Assembly: GCA_937876395.1 (NCBI GenBank) | Contig: CALEIM010000171.1 | Coordinates: 1 to 15,721 of the forward strand | DNA from: an uncultured Wenzhouxiangella sp. | GTDB taxonomy: Bacteria > Pseudomonadota > Gammaproteobacteria > Xanthomonadales > Wenzhouxiangellaceae | Direction: 5' to 3' | DNA: 15,721 nt | Part shown: positions 7,421-15,367 of the stretch, piece after piece | Numbering within the stretch: the first letter of the stretch is position 1 | How the letters are laid out: each line of letters opens with the position of its first letter | The notes under the pieces: model-generated | Told to the model about the DNA's origin: nothing | The model's database searches: none | What the model saw: the letters and a program-made list of their open reading frames with translations, nothing else | Position numbers and translations under genes: made by a program

Positions 7421-9223
7421 TTATTTTGCGGACTGGTCGGGCAGCCACGCTTCCAGGCTTTCGCGCGCGGCCTGGTAACCGGTTTCCACCAGATCATCGT
7501 ACTGCTTGACATCCATCATGTTGAAACGCTCGACCGGCGGGCGAATCAAAAGGTCAGCCTGCTCACCCAGCTCCTGTACTCGTTTGCGCGTTCCAAGTTC
7601 AATGGCCTTGAGCATCATTGATGCCGTCCCCGGCACGCGTGCCCGCCGTCCAGCCCATGGAAACAGTTTGCCGAGCATGAGGGACCAGGGCGAGGGCACA
7701 TCTTCATAATCCACTTGGCGCTGCTTGCGCGCGGTCAGGCTGACCGCAATGACCTGGCCTACCGGCCGCGCCTGCATGATGTCAACCGGCAGGTTGTTGA
7801 GCATGGCACCATCAATGGTCAGCTCACGCTCGTGCACGGCTGGTGGGAACAGGCCGGGCAGGGACGCACTGGCGCACAAGGCCCGCCACAGGATGCCCCG
7901 TTCATGAATGTTGATTTCACCGTTGTTGAGGTTACTGGAGATGGCAAAGAACGGAATCGGCAAATCTTCGATATCGCCGGGGAAATAACGCTGGGTCAGG
8001 CGTCGCATTCGCTGGCCGCCCATCAGCGAGAGCACCGGCAGGGTGTAATCGGTCAGCGGCCGCTCCTTGAGGAAGGCCGGGCGCGTTTGACGGATGGCTT
8101 CGGCGCTATCCCATCCACAGGCCAGGCAGGCGGCCATCACCGCACCCATGCTGGTGCCACCGACCCAGTCGACCGGAACGTCCAGATCTTCCAGCGCCCG
8201 AAATACTCCAATATGGGCCAGGCCACGCACTGCACCGCCGCCCAGCACCAGGCCAATGGCCCGGCCGCTGAGTATGCGCACAGCGCGCCCGTGGTCGCCC
8301 TCATGATCGGCCCGAACATGCAGCAGATGTGATCCGCTGCGGCCGTCGAGCCAATCTCGGGAACCGCGGATGGGCTGTCCGGGCGGATGCTGCAGCAGCA
8401 GCATGGAAGCGGCGGATGAGCGCTCTTCGCGCTTGAGCACGTCATCGAGTCGAGCATCGCGCGCAATCGGCCCGCCGGCGGTTGTGGCCAGCTCAACAAT
8501 CAGGTCGGCCTGGCGCAAGGCAAACTCGGCCCATTCGGATTGACCGGGTTTGATCATGAATACCAGTCGTTCGTGGCGGTCTTCGCAGGCCGCCAGCCAC
8601 TGCTTGAACTCCGGTCCCGGGGCTTCGTCAGGCAGCCGCTCGGCGCCGGCCACACCATCGGTCCGAAGCCGCGCAGGGGAGAGCACCAGCCCCTGACCCT
8701 GGGCGCTCAGGTCGTTGGCCAGACGATCGGCATACTCATACAGTTCGGCCTGATCAGCCAGCATCAGCAGCGCGATGGTTCGCGCCGGCGGACGGCTGGG
8801 GCGATGAGCGGTGTTGCTGGCCAAGCGTCTGGCCACATTGGCGCTGATCTGCAGCACCAGCGCCGGATGATTGACCGCCAGTTTTTCCAGGGTGGCCCGG
8901 TCCATGCGAAACAGCAGGCTGTCGCGGCGCGCCCGAATGCCGGCACTGCGCCGGGCCTGGGTCAGCAAGGCGACCTCGCCGACGGCCTCGCCGGGCACAA
9001 TTTCATTCAAAAGGGCCGGGCCGGCTTCAGCATTTTCATCCCAGGCCTCCAGCCGGCCGCGGGCCAGAAGATACAGTGAATCACCCGGATCACCCTGCCT
9101 GAACAACCATTGGCCACCAGGCAATTCCAGCGCTTCGAGGCTGTTGATCAAATCCCCGTGCCGGGCCGCATCCAGGCCGAAAAAGCTGGAGAGCAGGCTG
9201 GTTTGGTGGTGATGATGGTTCAT
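7421..9223 (-). CDS. patatin-like phospholipase with N-terminal cyclic-nucleotide-binding domain (NTE type)
   Basis: Predicted 600-residue protein from the ATG at 9223 (a TTG at 9232 is in frame). Residues ~10-130 are a CRP-type cyclic-nucleotide-binding domain. Its phosphate-binding cassette reads PGEAVGEVALL followed by RRSAGIRA, keeping the Gly-Glu and the Arg. A middle region (~145-290) follows the layout of NTE-type lipases. The patatin domain starts near 310 with the oxyanion-hole motif GLVLGGGAVRG. The nucleophile is S358 in GGTSMG and the catalytic Asp is D471 in IDGAMLNN, so the Ser-Asp dyad is complete. Family knowledge suggests a membrane lysophospholipase or lipid esterase gated by a cyclic nucleotide or a degenerate ligand site. 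It is the last gene of the four-gene operon and starts 10 nt after the ATPase-GAF stop. Confidence 0.93.
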   Translation of the reverse strand: MNHHHHQTSLLSSFFGLDAARHGDLINSLEALELPGGQWLFRQGDPGDSLYLLARGRLEAWDENAEAGPALLNEIVPGEAVGEVALLTQARRSAGIRARRDSLLFRMDRATLEKLAVNHPALVLQISANVARRLASNTAHRPSRPPARTIALLMLADQAELYEYADRLANDLSAQGQGLVLSPARLRTDGVAGAERLPDEAPGPEFKQWLAACEDRHERLVFMIKPGQSEWAEFALRQADLIVELATTAGGPIARDARLDDVLKREERSSAASMLLLQHPPGQPIRGSRDWLDGRSGSHLLHVRADHEGDHGRAVRILSGRAIGLVLGGGAVRGLAHIGVFRALEDLDVPVDWVGGTSMGAVMAACLACGWDSAEAIRQTRPAFLKERPLTDYTLPVLSLMGGQRMRRLTQRYFPGDIEDLPIPFFAISSNLNNGEINIHERGILWRALCASASLPGLFPPAVHERELTIDGAMLNNLPVDIMQARPVGQVIAVSLTARKQRQVDYEDVPSPWSLMLGKLFPWAGRRARVPGTASMMLKAIELGTRKRVQELGEQADLLIRPPVERFNMMDVKQYDDLVETGYQAARESLEAWLPDQSAK

Positions 9224-9233
9224 GTGCAGCAAC

Positions 9234-10607
<1,374 letters not shown>

Positions 10608-10609
10608 CG

Positions 10610-11758
10610 TCAGAACACCTCGGCCGGATCCAGCTTGCGAACCTTGCGCATGGCCAGAAGACCCGAAAGCATGCACATGATCAGGGTGATCACAAACACG
10701 CCCGCTGCGCGCTCGAAGGTCACGCCCAGCGGTAGCTGGGTTGCTGCTGCAGCCAGGCCATAGAGCCACCAGACCAGCAGGAGACCAGGCACATAGCCGA
10801 GCACCGCCAGAAGACCGGCCTGTTGCAGCACGATGCCCGAAACAAAGCGGTTCGAATAGCCGATGGCCCGCAACGTGCCGTACTCGTTCAGATGTTCGGA
10901 CACGTCGGCGAACAGAATCTGATACACAATGATGCCGCCCACCATCAGGCCCATGATGGCGCCAAAGGTGAAGATGTAGCCAATCGGTGTGGCCGAGTTC
11001 CAATAGCGCTGCTCACGCTCGACGAAATCGGCGCGTGTCATGACCAGTACATCGGCAGGCAGGCGCTCGGTCAGGCGATCACGCACCCGGTTGGGATCCG
11101 CCCCGGATGCAAGCTGAATCAGGCCGACCTGAATGCGATTGCGCGAGCGATCCGGGAACAGTCGCAGCCAATTGTCGACACTACTCAGAATCAAACCGTC
11201 AATGCCGAAAGAGGTGCCCAGTTCAACCAGGCCCACCACCGTCATGTCGCGGTCGTTGATCTCGGTCCGGATGGTCTGGCCAGCTTCCACAGCGGCACCG
11301 ACGGGGCCAAACTCGGGCCGTGAGGCGCGATCGAAAGCAACCACGTTCTGCTGCGCCAACAGCGGTCGAACCTGGTCAAAGCCGGGCGCATCGAGAAGGT
11401 CATGCTGAGGGTCAAAGCCCAGCGCTGTCAGGCTGCGCCGCTCGTTATTCCAGGGGTTCTTCCACACCGCCGGAAACACATATAGCGGCATGATCGAAGC
11501 GACCTCTTCATCGCCGAGCGCCTGGTAAAGCCGATAGATGGAAAATTCCTGCGGGCGCACGATAAATACGCTGTCGACCGAAAACAGGGCGATATCGTAA
11601 TTGAGCTGCTGATGAAGACGAACCGAGCTTTCAAACAGCGCAGTTCTAAAGCCGAGCTGCATCATGATCAGCAGTACCGCGAAGGCAATGCCGGCAATCG
11701 CAACCACCAGGCGCAGCGGGCGGTGTTTGAGTTGAAGCCAGCCGAGTGGTGCGCGCAT
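10610..11758 (-). CDS. devC: DevC-type ABC exporter permease (MacB/FtsX fold)
   Basis: Predicted 382-residue inner-membrane protein from the ATG at 11758, which has GGAGGG (11768-11773) 9 nt upstream. A TTG at 11779 is also in frame but has no such site. The topology is typical: TM1 at ~17-37, a large periplasmic domain of ~210 residues, then three TM helices in the C-terminal third. EYGTLRAIGYS, just after TM2, is the cytoplasmic coupling motif characteristic of DevC/MacB-like permeases, and the protein ends in the usual RKVRKLDPAEVF. It pairs with the ATPase-GAF (2 nt downstream) and the HlyD-type adaptor, whose stop codon lies just upstream of the SD. The three would form a DevBCA-type exporter. 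In cyanobacteria such exporters move glycolipids; the substrate here is unknown. Confidence 0.93.
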   Translation of the reverse strand: MRAPLGWLQLKHRPLRLVVAIAGIAFAVLLIMMQLGFRTALFESSVRLHQQLNYDIALFSVDSVFIVRPQEFSIYRLYQALGDEEVASIMPLYVFPAVWKNPWNNERRSLTALGFDPQHDLLDAPGFDQVRPLLAQQNVVAFDRASRPEFGPVGAAVEAGQTIRTEINDRDMTVVGLVELGTSFGIDGLILSSVDNWLRLFPDRSRNRIQVGLIQLASGADPNRVRDRLTERLPADVLVMTRADFVEREQRYWNSATPIGYIFTFGAIMGLMVGGIIVYQILFADVSEHLNEYGTLRAIGYSNRFVSGIVLQQAGLLAVLGYVPGLLLVWWLYGLAAAATQLPLGVTFERAAGVFVITLIMCMLSGLLAMRKVRKLDPAEVF

Positions 11759-11775
11759 CACAACTCGCCCTCCCT

Positions 11776-12699
11776 TCAAGGGTTGATCAGCACGGTGACC
11801 TGAAGGTTGGTCAAAGCTGCCACGCGCTCGGGATCATCGAGCAGGATCTCCACCTCGACGATTCGTGCATCCTTGCGGGCCGCCGGATCACTGTCAGTTT
11901 CATCCTGCTTGCGAACCCGCTGACGGATGTGGCGGACCTGGCCGGTCAGCGCCTCACCCAGCACGGCCGAGCTGATCCGGGCCGGTTGACCCACCGCCAC
12001 CCGTGGCAGATCGGCCTCGTAGACCTCGGCGATGGCCTGCATCTGGTCAACGCGGGCCAGCTCAATGGCGCCGCCGACTCCAACCAGCTCACCGGGGCGG
12101 GCAAGAATCTCCAGCACCCGGCTGTCGAAGGGGGCAACGATCCGGGTACGCTCAAACTCGGCCAGCGAGCGGCGATGCGCGGCTTCGGCAACATGTACTG
12201 CAGCCGCGGCAGCATCGGCCTGATCCCGCCCGGCCTGACAGCTTGCCGTGGCCAGGCTCGCCTCGGCCCGGGCGCGCTCGGCTTCTTCCGCAGTTACCAC
12301 ATCACGTTCAACCAGGGCTTCGCGTCGCTGTGCCTCGCGCTCTCGAACCCTGGCCAGCACGCAGTGTTCGTTGGCCTGGCTCGCCGCCGCCTGCGCCTGG
12401 CTCTCGGCCAGCACGACCGCAGCGCTTGCCTCCTCGGATACCGCCTGCAACACGGTCGCAATATCGGTTAGAGCGAGAATCTGCCCGGCCTGAACATCAT
12501 CGCCCTCATCAACATACAGCTCGCTGATCAGCAGGCCGGTTGTCGACGCCAGGGGCGCCGGGGCGCCCAACCGAATGACTCCGTGCAGAGGCTCAATTCG
12601 GCCCAGCGCAGCGACCCGGTTTGATATGGCCGATCCGCCGGGCTCGGCCACCTGGGCAAAGGCCATCGCGCTGCACATCATGGCCAGGCCAAGGCCCAT
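11776..12699 (-). CDS. HlyD/DevB-type periplasmic adaptor of the ABC exporter
   Basis: From the ATG at 12699 the protein has 307 residues. It shows the adaptor layout: a hydrophobic export signal ending in SAMAFA, a first half of the lipoyl/barrel-sandwich domain, a long Ala/Glu/Arg-rich coiled-coil hairpin (~80-190), then IVAPFDSRVLEI opening the second lipoyl half, and a beta-barrel region to the C-terminus. With the permease and ATPase it would bridge the periplasm towards an outer-membrane channel (none is encoded here). The annotated ATG lacks an SD and a positively charged signal n-region. A CTG at 12765, 22 codons upstream in frame, follows GAGGGTAGGA and would add KFLDR and further basic residues, making a normal signal peptide, so the true start may be there. 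It is the first gene of the four-gene minus-strand operon. Confidence 0.88.
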   Translation of the reverse strand: MGLGLAMMCSAMAFAQVAEPGGSAISNRVAALGRIEPLHGVIRLGAPAPLASTTGLLISELYVDEGDDVQAGQILALTDIATVLQAVSEEASAAVVLAESQAQAAASQANEHCVLARVREREAQRREALVERDVVTAEEAERARAEASLATASCQAGRDQADAAAAAVHVAEAAHRRSLAEFERTRIVAPFDSRVLEILARPGELVGVGGAIELARVDQMQAIAEVYEADLPRVAVGQPARISSAVLGEALTGQVRHIRQRVRKQDETDSDPAARKDARIVEVEILLDDPERVAALTNLQVTVLINP

Positions 12700-12976
12700 C
12701 GCACAAGCGCAAAGACGGAGCGCTCCGGAGCTTCGGAGTGTGAACGTTCGATCAAGAAATTTCAGAGTCCTACCCTCGGTTCGGACGTTTTTTTGATGCT
12801 CGATGGCAACAGCTTCGATTTTTGTAATGTAGCTGGTTTCGAGCCCTATTGCCAGCGATCAGGCTCCAGTACGGCCACAGCCTGACTACCCGCAAAAAGC
12901 CTGGAAGGCCTCAGGTTCAACGTTCCGGGCTCCGAGGCCGAGCCGAACAACGTAAAGCGGCTAAAACCGACTTGTT

Positions 12977-12985
12977 TGCTATAAT
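12977..12985 (+). promoter_or_regulatory. extended -10 promoter element of tRNA-Arg
   Basis: TGCTATAAT is a perfect extended -10 (TG, one base, TATAAT). It ends 9 bp before the first base of the mature tRNA, so transcription should start a few bases upstream of it. No good -35 is seen, which fits an extended -10 promoter. Confidence 0.7.
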
Positions 12986-12994
12986 GCCGCCCTT

Positions 12995-13071
12995 GCGCCC
13001 GTAGCTCAGCTGGATAGAGTACCGCCCTCCGAAGGCGGGGGTCGCAGGTTCGAATCCTGCCGGGCGCGCCA
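12995..13071 (+). tRNA. tRNA-Arg (anticodon CCG)
   Basis: The 77-nt gene folds as a complete cloverleaf. Acceptor arms GCGCCCG and CGGGCGC pair fully, the D-arm region is GCTCAGCTGGATAGAG, and the anticodon stem CCGCC/GGCGG encloses CTCCGAA, giving anticodon CCG for Arg codon CGG. The T-arm is GCAGG-TTCGAAT-CCTGC. The discriminator is G and CCA is encoded. It marks the junction between the compact backbone and the loosely packed region to its right, where repeats resembling recombination sites begin. No terminator is seen immediately downstream. Confidence 0.97.
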
Positions 13072-13129
13072 AATTACTCCTATTTGTCAAGCGCTTAGAT
13101 CCAATCCGCTCGTTCGAGTCCACTGTGTT

Positions 13130-13154
13130 CTGGTGACGATTTGGCTGTCACCGG
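13130..13154. repeat. GGTGAC/GTCACC inverted repeat
   Basis: GGTGAC (13132-13137) and GTCACC (13147-13152) form a perfect 6-bp inverted repeat around a 9-nt centre. It extends to 8 bp on each side if a G-T pair is allowed. The same half-site recurs at 13229-13262, so it is probably one of a family of protein-binding sites and not an isolated hairpin. Confidence 0.6.
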
Positions 13155-13183
13155 AGTCTTGAACTTATTCATTGCGTCCATCA

Positions 13184-13215
13184 GCCGGTGGCATTCGGCT
13201 TTGTCGCCAACCGGC
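13184..13215. repeat. bulged inverted repeat
   Basis: GCCGGTGGC (13184-13192) and GCCAACCGGC (13206-13215) pair as a stem with one bulged base around a 13-nt loop. It lies between the two GTGAC-type repeat groups. Function unknown. Confidence 0.4.
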
Positions 13216-13228
13216 CAAATTCGAGCCT

Positions 13229-13262
13229 GGTGACAAAGTAGTGACATTTTAGTGACGTCACC
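13229..13262. repeat. GTGAC repeats phased every 11 bp, closed by GTCACC
   Basis: GGTGAC at 13229, AGTGAC at 13240 and AGTGAC at 13251 are direct repeats spaced exactly 11 bp apart, about one helical turn. The last is followed at once by GTCACC (13257-13262), which is inverted relative to the first. Sites this regular beside a tRNA 3' end resemble the arm-type binding sites of tyrosine integrases, but no integrase gene is in the window. Confidence 0.6.
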
Positions 13263-13350
13263 AAAGGCGGCTGTCCTCGAAAATGACCACAGTCCCGAAG
13301 CACGCGATACTGACTGATCTTGAGTTAGATTTCGGCAGAATCGCGAAGCT

Positions 13351-13385
13351 GCCGGTCACGGGTTCAAGTCCTGCAGGGCCCCCTA
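13351..13385 (+). pseudogene. decayed tRNA-like 3' end
   Basis: The stretch contains a T-arm pattern (ACGGG-TTCAAGT-CCTGC, four of five stem pairs) followed by AGGGCCC in the acceptor position, but ends CTA instead of CCA. The anticodon and D regions are not recognisable. By eye it matches the 3' end of the nearby tRNA-Arg at 20 of 28 positions, so it could be a diverged attachment-site copy or a remnant of another tRNA. Confidence 0.4.
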
Positions 13386-13412
13386 TTGCTTCCACAACAT
13401 CGGCTCTTTTAG

Positions 13413-13475
13413 GTCCGAAACCATAACTTGTCCGTTTCGGACAGGTTATGTTGAAAATATGGCATAACCTGTCCG
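13413..13475. repeat. interleaved inverted repeats (CATAACCTGTCCG cluster)
   Basis: Three overlapping pairings share arms. GTCCGAAAC (13413-13421) is the exact complement of GTTTCGGAC (13434-13442). CATAACTTGTCCG (13422-13434) pairs with CGGACAGGTTATG (13438-13450), 12 of 13 bases, with a 3-nt loop. That same arm pairs perfectly over 13 bp with CATAACCTGTCCG (13463-13475). The first and third pairings both have 12-nt spacers. There is no gene next to it that explains it. It could be a terminal repeat of a lost element, a recombinase core site, or a structured RNA element. Confidence 0.75.
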
Positions 13476-13641
13476 GCACGCTGGCCAGGCCAGACTAGAG
13501 CTCAAAGCAGAGAGATTCACAATGTCAGCACCTCCGGATGGGATGCGCTCTGGAAGCACAACAGCCGGCGCCCAGAGACTTTGATGATGGCGCTGACGCC
13601 CTTTATCCAGCCGGCAATGCGATATCAAACGCCCTAGCCCT

Positions 13642-13691
13642 AGTCGGTGTTAATTACTAGGCCGTTGGTTCGAATCCGATCCGGGGAGCCA
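13642..13691 (+). pseudogene. 3' fragment of tRNA-Asn (GTT)
   Basis: The fragment keeps the anticodon loop TGTTAA (GTT at 13649-13651), a variable region, T-arm GTTGG-TTCGAAT-CCGAT, acceptor 3' strand CCGGGGA, discriminator G and CCA at 13689-13691. The expected 5' acceptor strand (TCCCCGG) and the D-arm are absent upstream, so it cannot form a tRNA. A Rho-independent terminator follows directly, as at the native end of a tRNA gene. This is the usual appearance of the distal end of an element that recombined into the tRNA gene. Confidence 0.75.
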
Positions 13692-13700
13692 AATAACTCA

Positions 13701-13732
13701 AGGGGTTGCGGCAGTGTCGCAGCCCCTTTTTT
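13701..13732 (+). terminator. Rho-independent terminator after the tRNA-Asn fragment
   Basis: GGGGTTGCG (13702-13710) pairs with CGCAGCCCC (13718-13726) over 9 bp with one G-T pair and a 7-nt loop, followed by six T at 13727-13732. It most likely terminated the original tRNA-Asn transcript. Confidence 0.9.
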
Positions 13733-14019
13733 CTGCCTTAACCCAAATTGCGCAACGATTACGTAACGCGGCCGGCACCGCTCCGATCCGCTTTCGCCCT
13801 GCCCTGTTACGCAATTCTGACACCAGCCCGAGCAAATCTCCTACAAGCCGCCGTGACGATCTCCGACAGCTCTCGGTTATGATCCCCACAGCGGGGTGCC
13901 CTTCCCGAAAGTCGCCCAGCCGTCCCCCTACTGCCAACGTCAATGCCCCAAGGCCGGGCGGCGATCCCTTACCGAGTCGATTTCCTACAGACACGCGCCG
14001 GTCAGCCGTGCCAAGATTA

Positions 14020-14047
14020 TTGTGCTGCCTGAGTCAGCGTGTAGCAT
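14020..14047 (+). promoter_or_regulatory. possible sigma70 promoter for the 92-residue gene
   Basis: TTGTGC (14020-14025) and TAGCAT (14042-14047) are separated by 16 bp, ~50 nt upstream of the gene start. The match is moderate. Confidence 0.3.
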
Positions 14048-14086
14048 GAGGCTCAGCCAACGCGATGATGGCGGCTCCCTTCACCC

Positions 14087-14092
14087 AAGGAG
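14087..14092 (+). promoter_or_regulatory. ribosome binding site (AAGGAG)
   Basis: A near-consensus AAGGAG sits 6 nt before the ATG at 14099. It is the strongest SD in the right part of the window and argues that the small gene is real. Confidence 0.8.
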
Positions 14093-14098
14093 AAAACC

Positions 14099-14377
14099 AT
14101 GCTTTCAGACATGCGAGCAGGAAGAGCCACGGAGGTTGGCGGAGACGAAACAGTCTGGATTCGAATCGAGCCTAACCGCAAGCAGATGGCGAAGACGGGG
14201 CTGGGCCCGAACGAAGTTCAAGGTGGCGCGCTCATCGAGAGGCATCCAGACGACGTTATCCGAGGTGTGGACAACCCCGAACATGCAAATCTAGTCGACG
14301 AGGAAAACTGGATATATGAAGGGGTGTTCTCGGAAAAGCGATACCAGGTGGACGAGGATCAGTCAGAAGACAACTAG
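14099..14377 (+). CDS. small acidic protein, unrecognised
   Basis: The 92-residue product is soluble and rich in Asp and Glu, especially in the C-terminal third, which ends EDQSEDN. There is no signal peptide or membrane segment. The N-terminal part includes a possible beta strand (TVWIRIEPN). I do not recognise a family. The strong SD and a plausible promoter support expression. It lies 38 nt before a membrane-protein gene on the same strand and may be co-transcribed with it. The location right after a tRNA integration scar suggests horizontally acquired cargo. Confidence 0.65.
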   Translation: MLSDMRAGRATEVGGDETVWIRIEPNRKQMAKTGLGPNEVQGGALIERHPDDVIRGVDNPEHANLVDEENWIYEGVFSEKRYQVDEDQSEDN

Positions 14378-14415
14378 TTTGACCACCGCCTGCTCGCCCG
14401 GCTATTCTCGCCGGC

Positions 14416-15156
14416 ATGGGATGGCTGGTAGCATCAAAGGTTCGTTCGGTCTTGCGTTCAATGCGCCCGGCTCTCCGCATCATATTTTTGTATGCGCTTC
14501 TCATACTTGCCGTCGTGATCTTCACGCTAGGCGAAGGGGCGTCCAACACACTCGCCGCTCTGCAATCGATCCTGGTCGCTTTGGCTGCTGTCGTTGGCGT
14601 CATCGTGGCTGCCGAAGGTCTTGACACATGGCACAAGCAGATTCGTGGGCGCAGCGATTACAACTTGGCGCTAAAACTCCAGACGAGTGTGTTCCGACTC
14701 CGCGATCTACTCACTTCGGCCGACACATTGAGTCTCGAAGAGGCTCACGCGACTCCTACAGACTCCGCTGATACCGATAGCGACCCGAAGACCTACCTTA
14801 AAGCTACACCACGTTGGCAGAAGGAAGAATACGCACAGGAAATCTACTCCGCCCTTGATGAGGTAACGAGGACTCGAAGGGAGGCGGAGGTCCTATGGGG
14901 GCCGGAGATTCACCGCGTTGTGATTCCCTTTCAGAATTTTGCCTTCGAACTCACGAACTACATAGGCTATTTGCAGGCCAGAGACAAACCCCAGCCCGCT
15001 AGCTTCGAGGATGCGCCGCCTTGGGACGAAGTGTATGGAGACAAACGAAATCCCATAAAGCGGAAATCAGATACATTGGAGAATGACTTTCAAATAGATG
15101 TTCGCCAGGCGGCAGAGGAAATCCGCAACCACTTGGCCAAGTATCTGGATCGATAA
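14416..15156 (+). CDS. two-TM membrane protein with cytoplasmic helical domain, uncharacterised
   Basis: The 246-residue product has two hydrophobic helices (~20-38 and ~46-68) close to the N-terminus, then a mainly helical charged domain. The stretch after TM2 (TWHKQIRGRSDYNLALKL, then RLRDLL) resembles a type of hypothetical membrane protein often met in bacterial genomic islands, with a W-x-KQ-x-x-G junction and an LxxxVxxLRD helix. I know no assigned function. A Thr/Ser/Asp-rich linker lies at ~110-125. The basic N-terminus is consistent with both ends of the protein being in the cytoplasm. There is no clear SD before the ATG at 14416; an ATG at 14461 is possible but would leave TM1 with little flank. 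A role in sensing or defence is speculation. Confidence 0.7.
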   Translation: MGWLVASKVRSVLRSMRPALRIIFLYALLILAVVIFTLGEGASNTLAALQSILVALAAVVGVIVAAEGLDTWHKQIRGRSDYNLALKLQTSVFRLRDLLTSADTLSLEEAHATPTDSADTDSDPKTYLKATPRWQKEEYAQEIYSALDEVTRTRREAEVLWGPEIHRVVIPFQNFAFELTNYIGYLQARDKPQPASFEDAPPWDEVYGDKRNPIKRKSDTLENDFQIDVRQAAEEIRNHLAKYLDR

Positions 15157-15177
15157 CAACAGGCTGCGTCCAGCAGT

Positions 15178-15321
15178 TCAATCCCGCAGTAGGTAAACTT
15201 TGGCGATCCGGCCAGCCCGGACATAGACCTGCACGGTCTGACCTCTCAGGTAGAAATCATGCCTGATGCCGGCGGCACCGCCTCGTGATATTCCGTCACT
15301 TAGAGTCGGGTTTTTCGCCGT
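15178..15321 (-). pseudogene. possible gene remnant with no start codon
   Basis: A 47-codon open stretch on the minus strand ends in TGA at 15178. It encodes a regular alternating polar/hydrophobic C-terminal stretch (RHDFYLRGQTVQVYVRAG then RIAKVYLLRD) typical of beta strands. No ATG, GTG or TTG begins it before the upstream stop at 15322-15324. It may be the tail of a degraded gene, or chance. The rest of the 15157-15367 gap shows nothing else I can support. Confidence 0.22.
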
Positions 15322-15367
15322 TCACTACATTAAGCACCATCAACTACTAAGAAATTAACTCTTGACG

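Larger units (their letters stand above)
13072..14098. other. tRNA-flanking region without convincing genes; scars and repeats
   Basis: About 1 kb between tRNA-Arg and the next gene. No frame here is supported as a gene. The minus frames crossing the tRNA sequences are artefacts of tRNA conservation, and the + frame 13714-14049 starts inside a terminator stem. What it does hold: three inverted-repeat structures at 13130-13262 including 11-bp-phased GTGAC sites, a tRNA-like 3' fragment at 13351-13385, interleaved inverted repeats at 13413-13475, a tRNA-Asn 3' fragment at 13642-13691 and a terminator at 13701-13732. From 13733 to about 14019 I see nothing I can support. The pattern fits repeated integration and loss of elements at tRNA genes. 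Confidence 0.6.

Noticed and set aside
11746..12471. 241-codon plus-strand frame opposite the adaptor gene
   Set aside because: The adaptor on the minus strand has the full HlyD-type layout and operon context. The plus frame has no domain.
12917..13123. Minus-strand frame with an RPAGFEPATPAFGG segment
   Set aside because: This peptide is the well-known artefact of translating the antisense of a tRNA T-arm; the frame covers tRNA-Arg.
13130..13475. CRISPR array
   Set aside because: The repeats are only 6-13 bp, are partly inverted, and have no regular 30-bp spacers or cas genes nearby.
13258..13479. Minus-strand frame with a GPAGLEPVTG segment
   Set aside because: Same artefact, from the tRNA-like fragment at 13351-13385. 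It helped locate that fragment but is not a gene.
13496..13632. Short frames including a 20-codon ATG frame at 13522
   Set aside because: A purine-rich stretch precedes the ATG, but the product is only 20 residues, is not recognisable, and could equally be debris of a lost gene.
13714..14049. 111-codon plus-strand frame
   Set aside because: Its GTG start is inside the terminator stem-loop, there is no SD, the translation is Pro/Ser/Arg-rich without motifs, and it stops before a better-supported gene.
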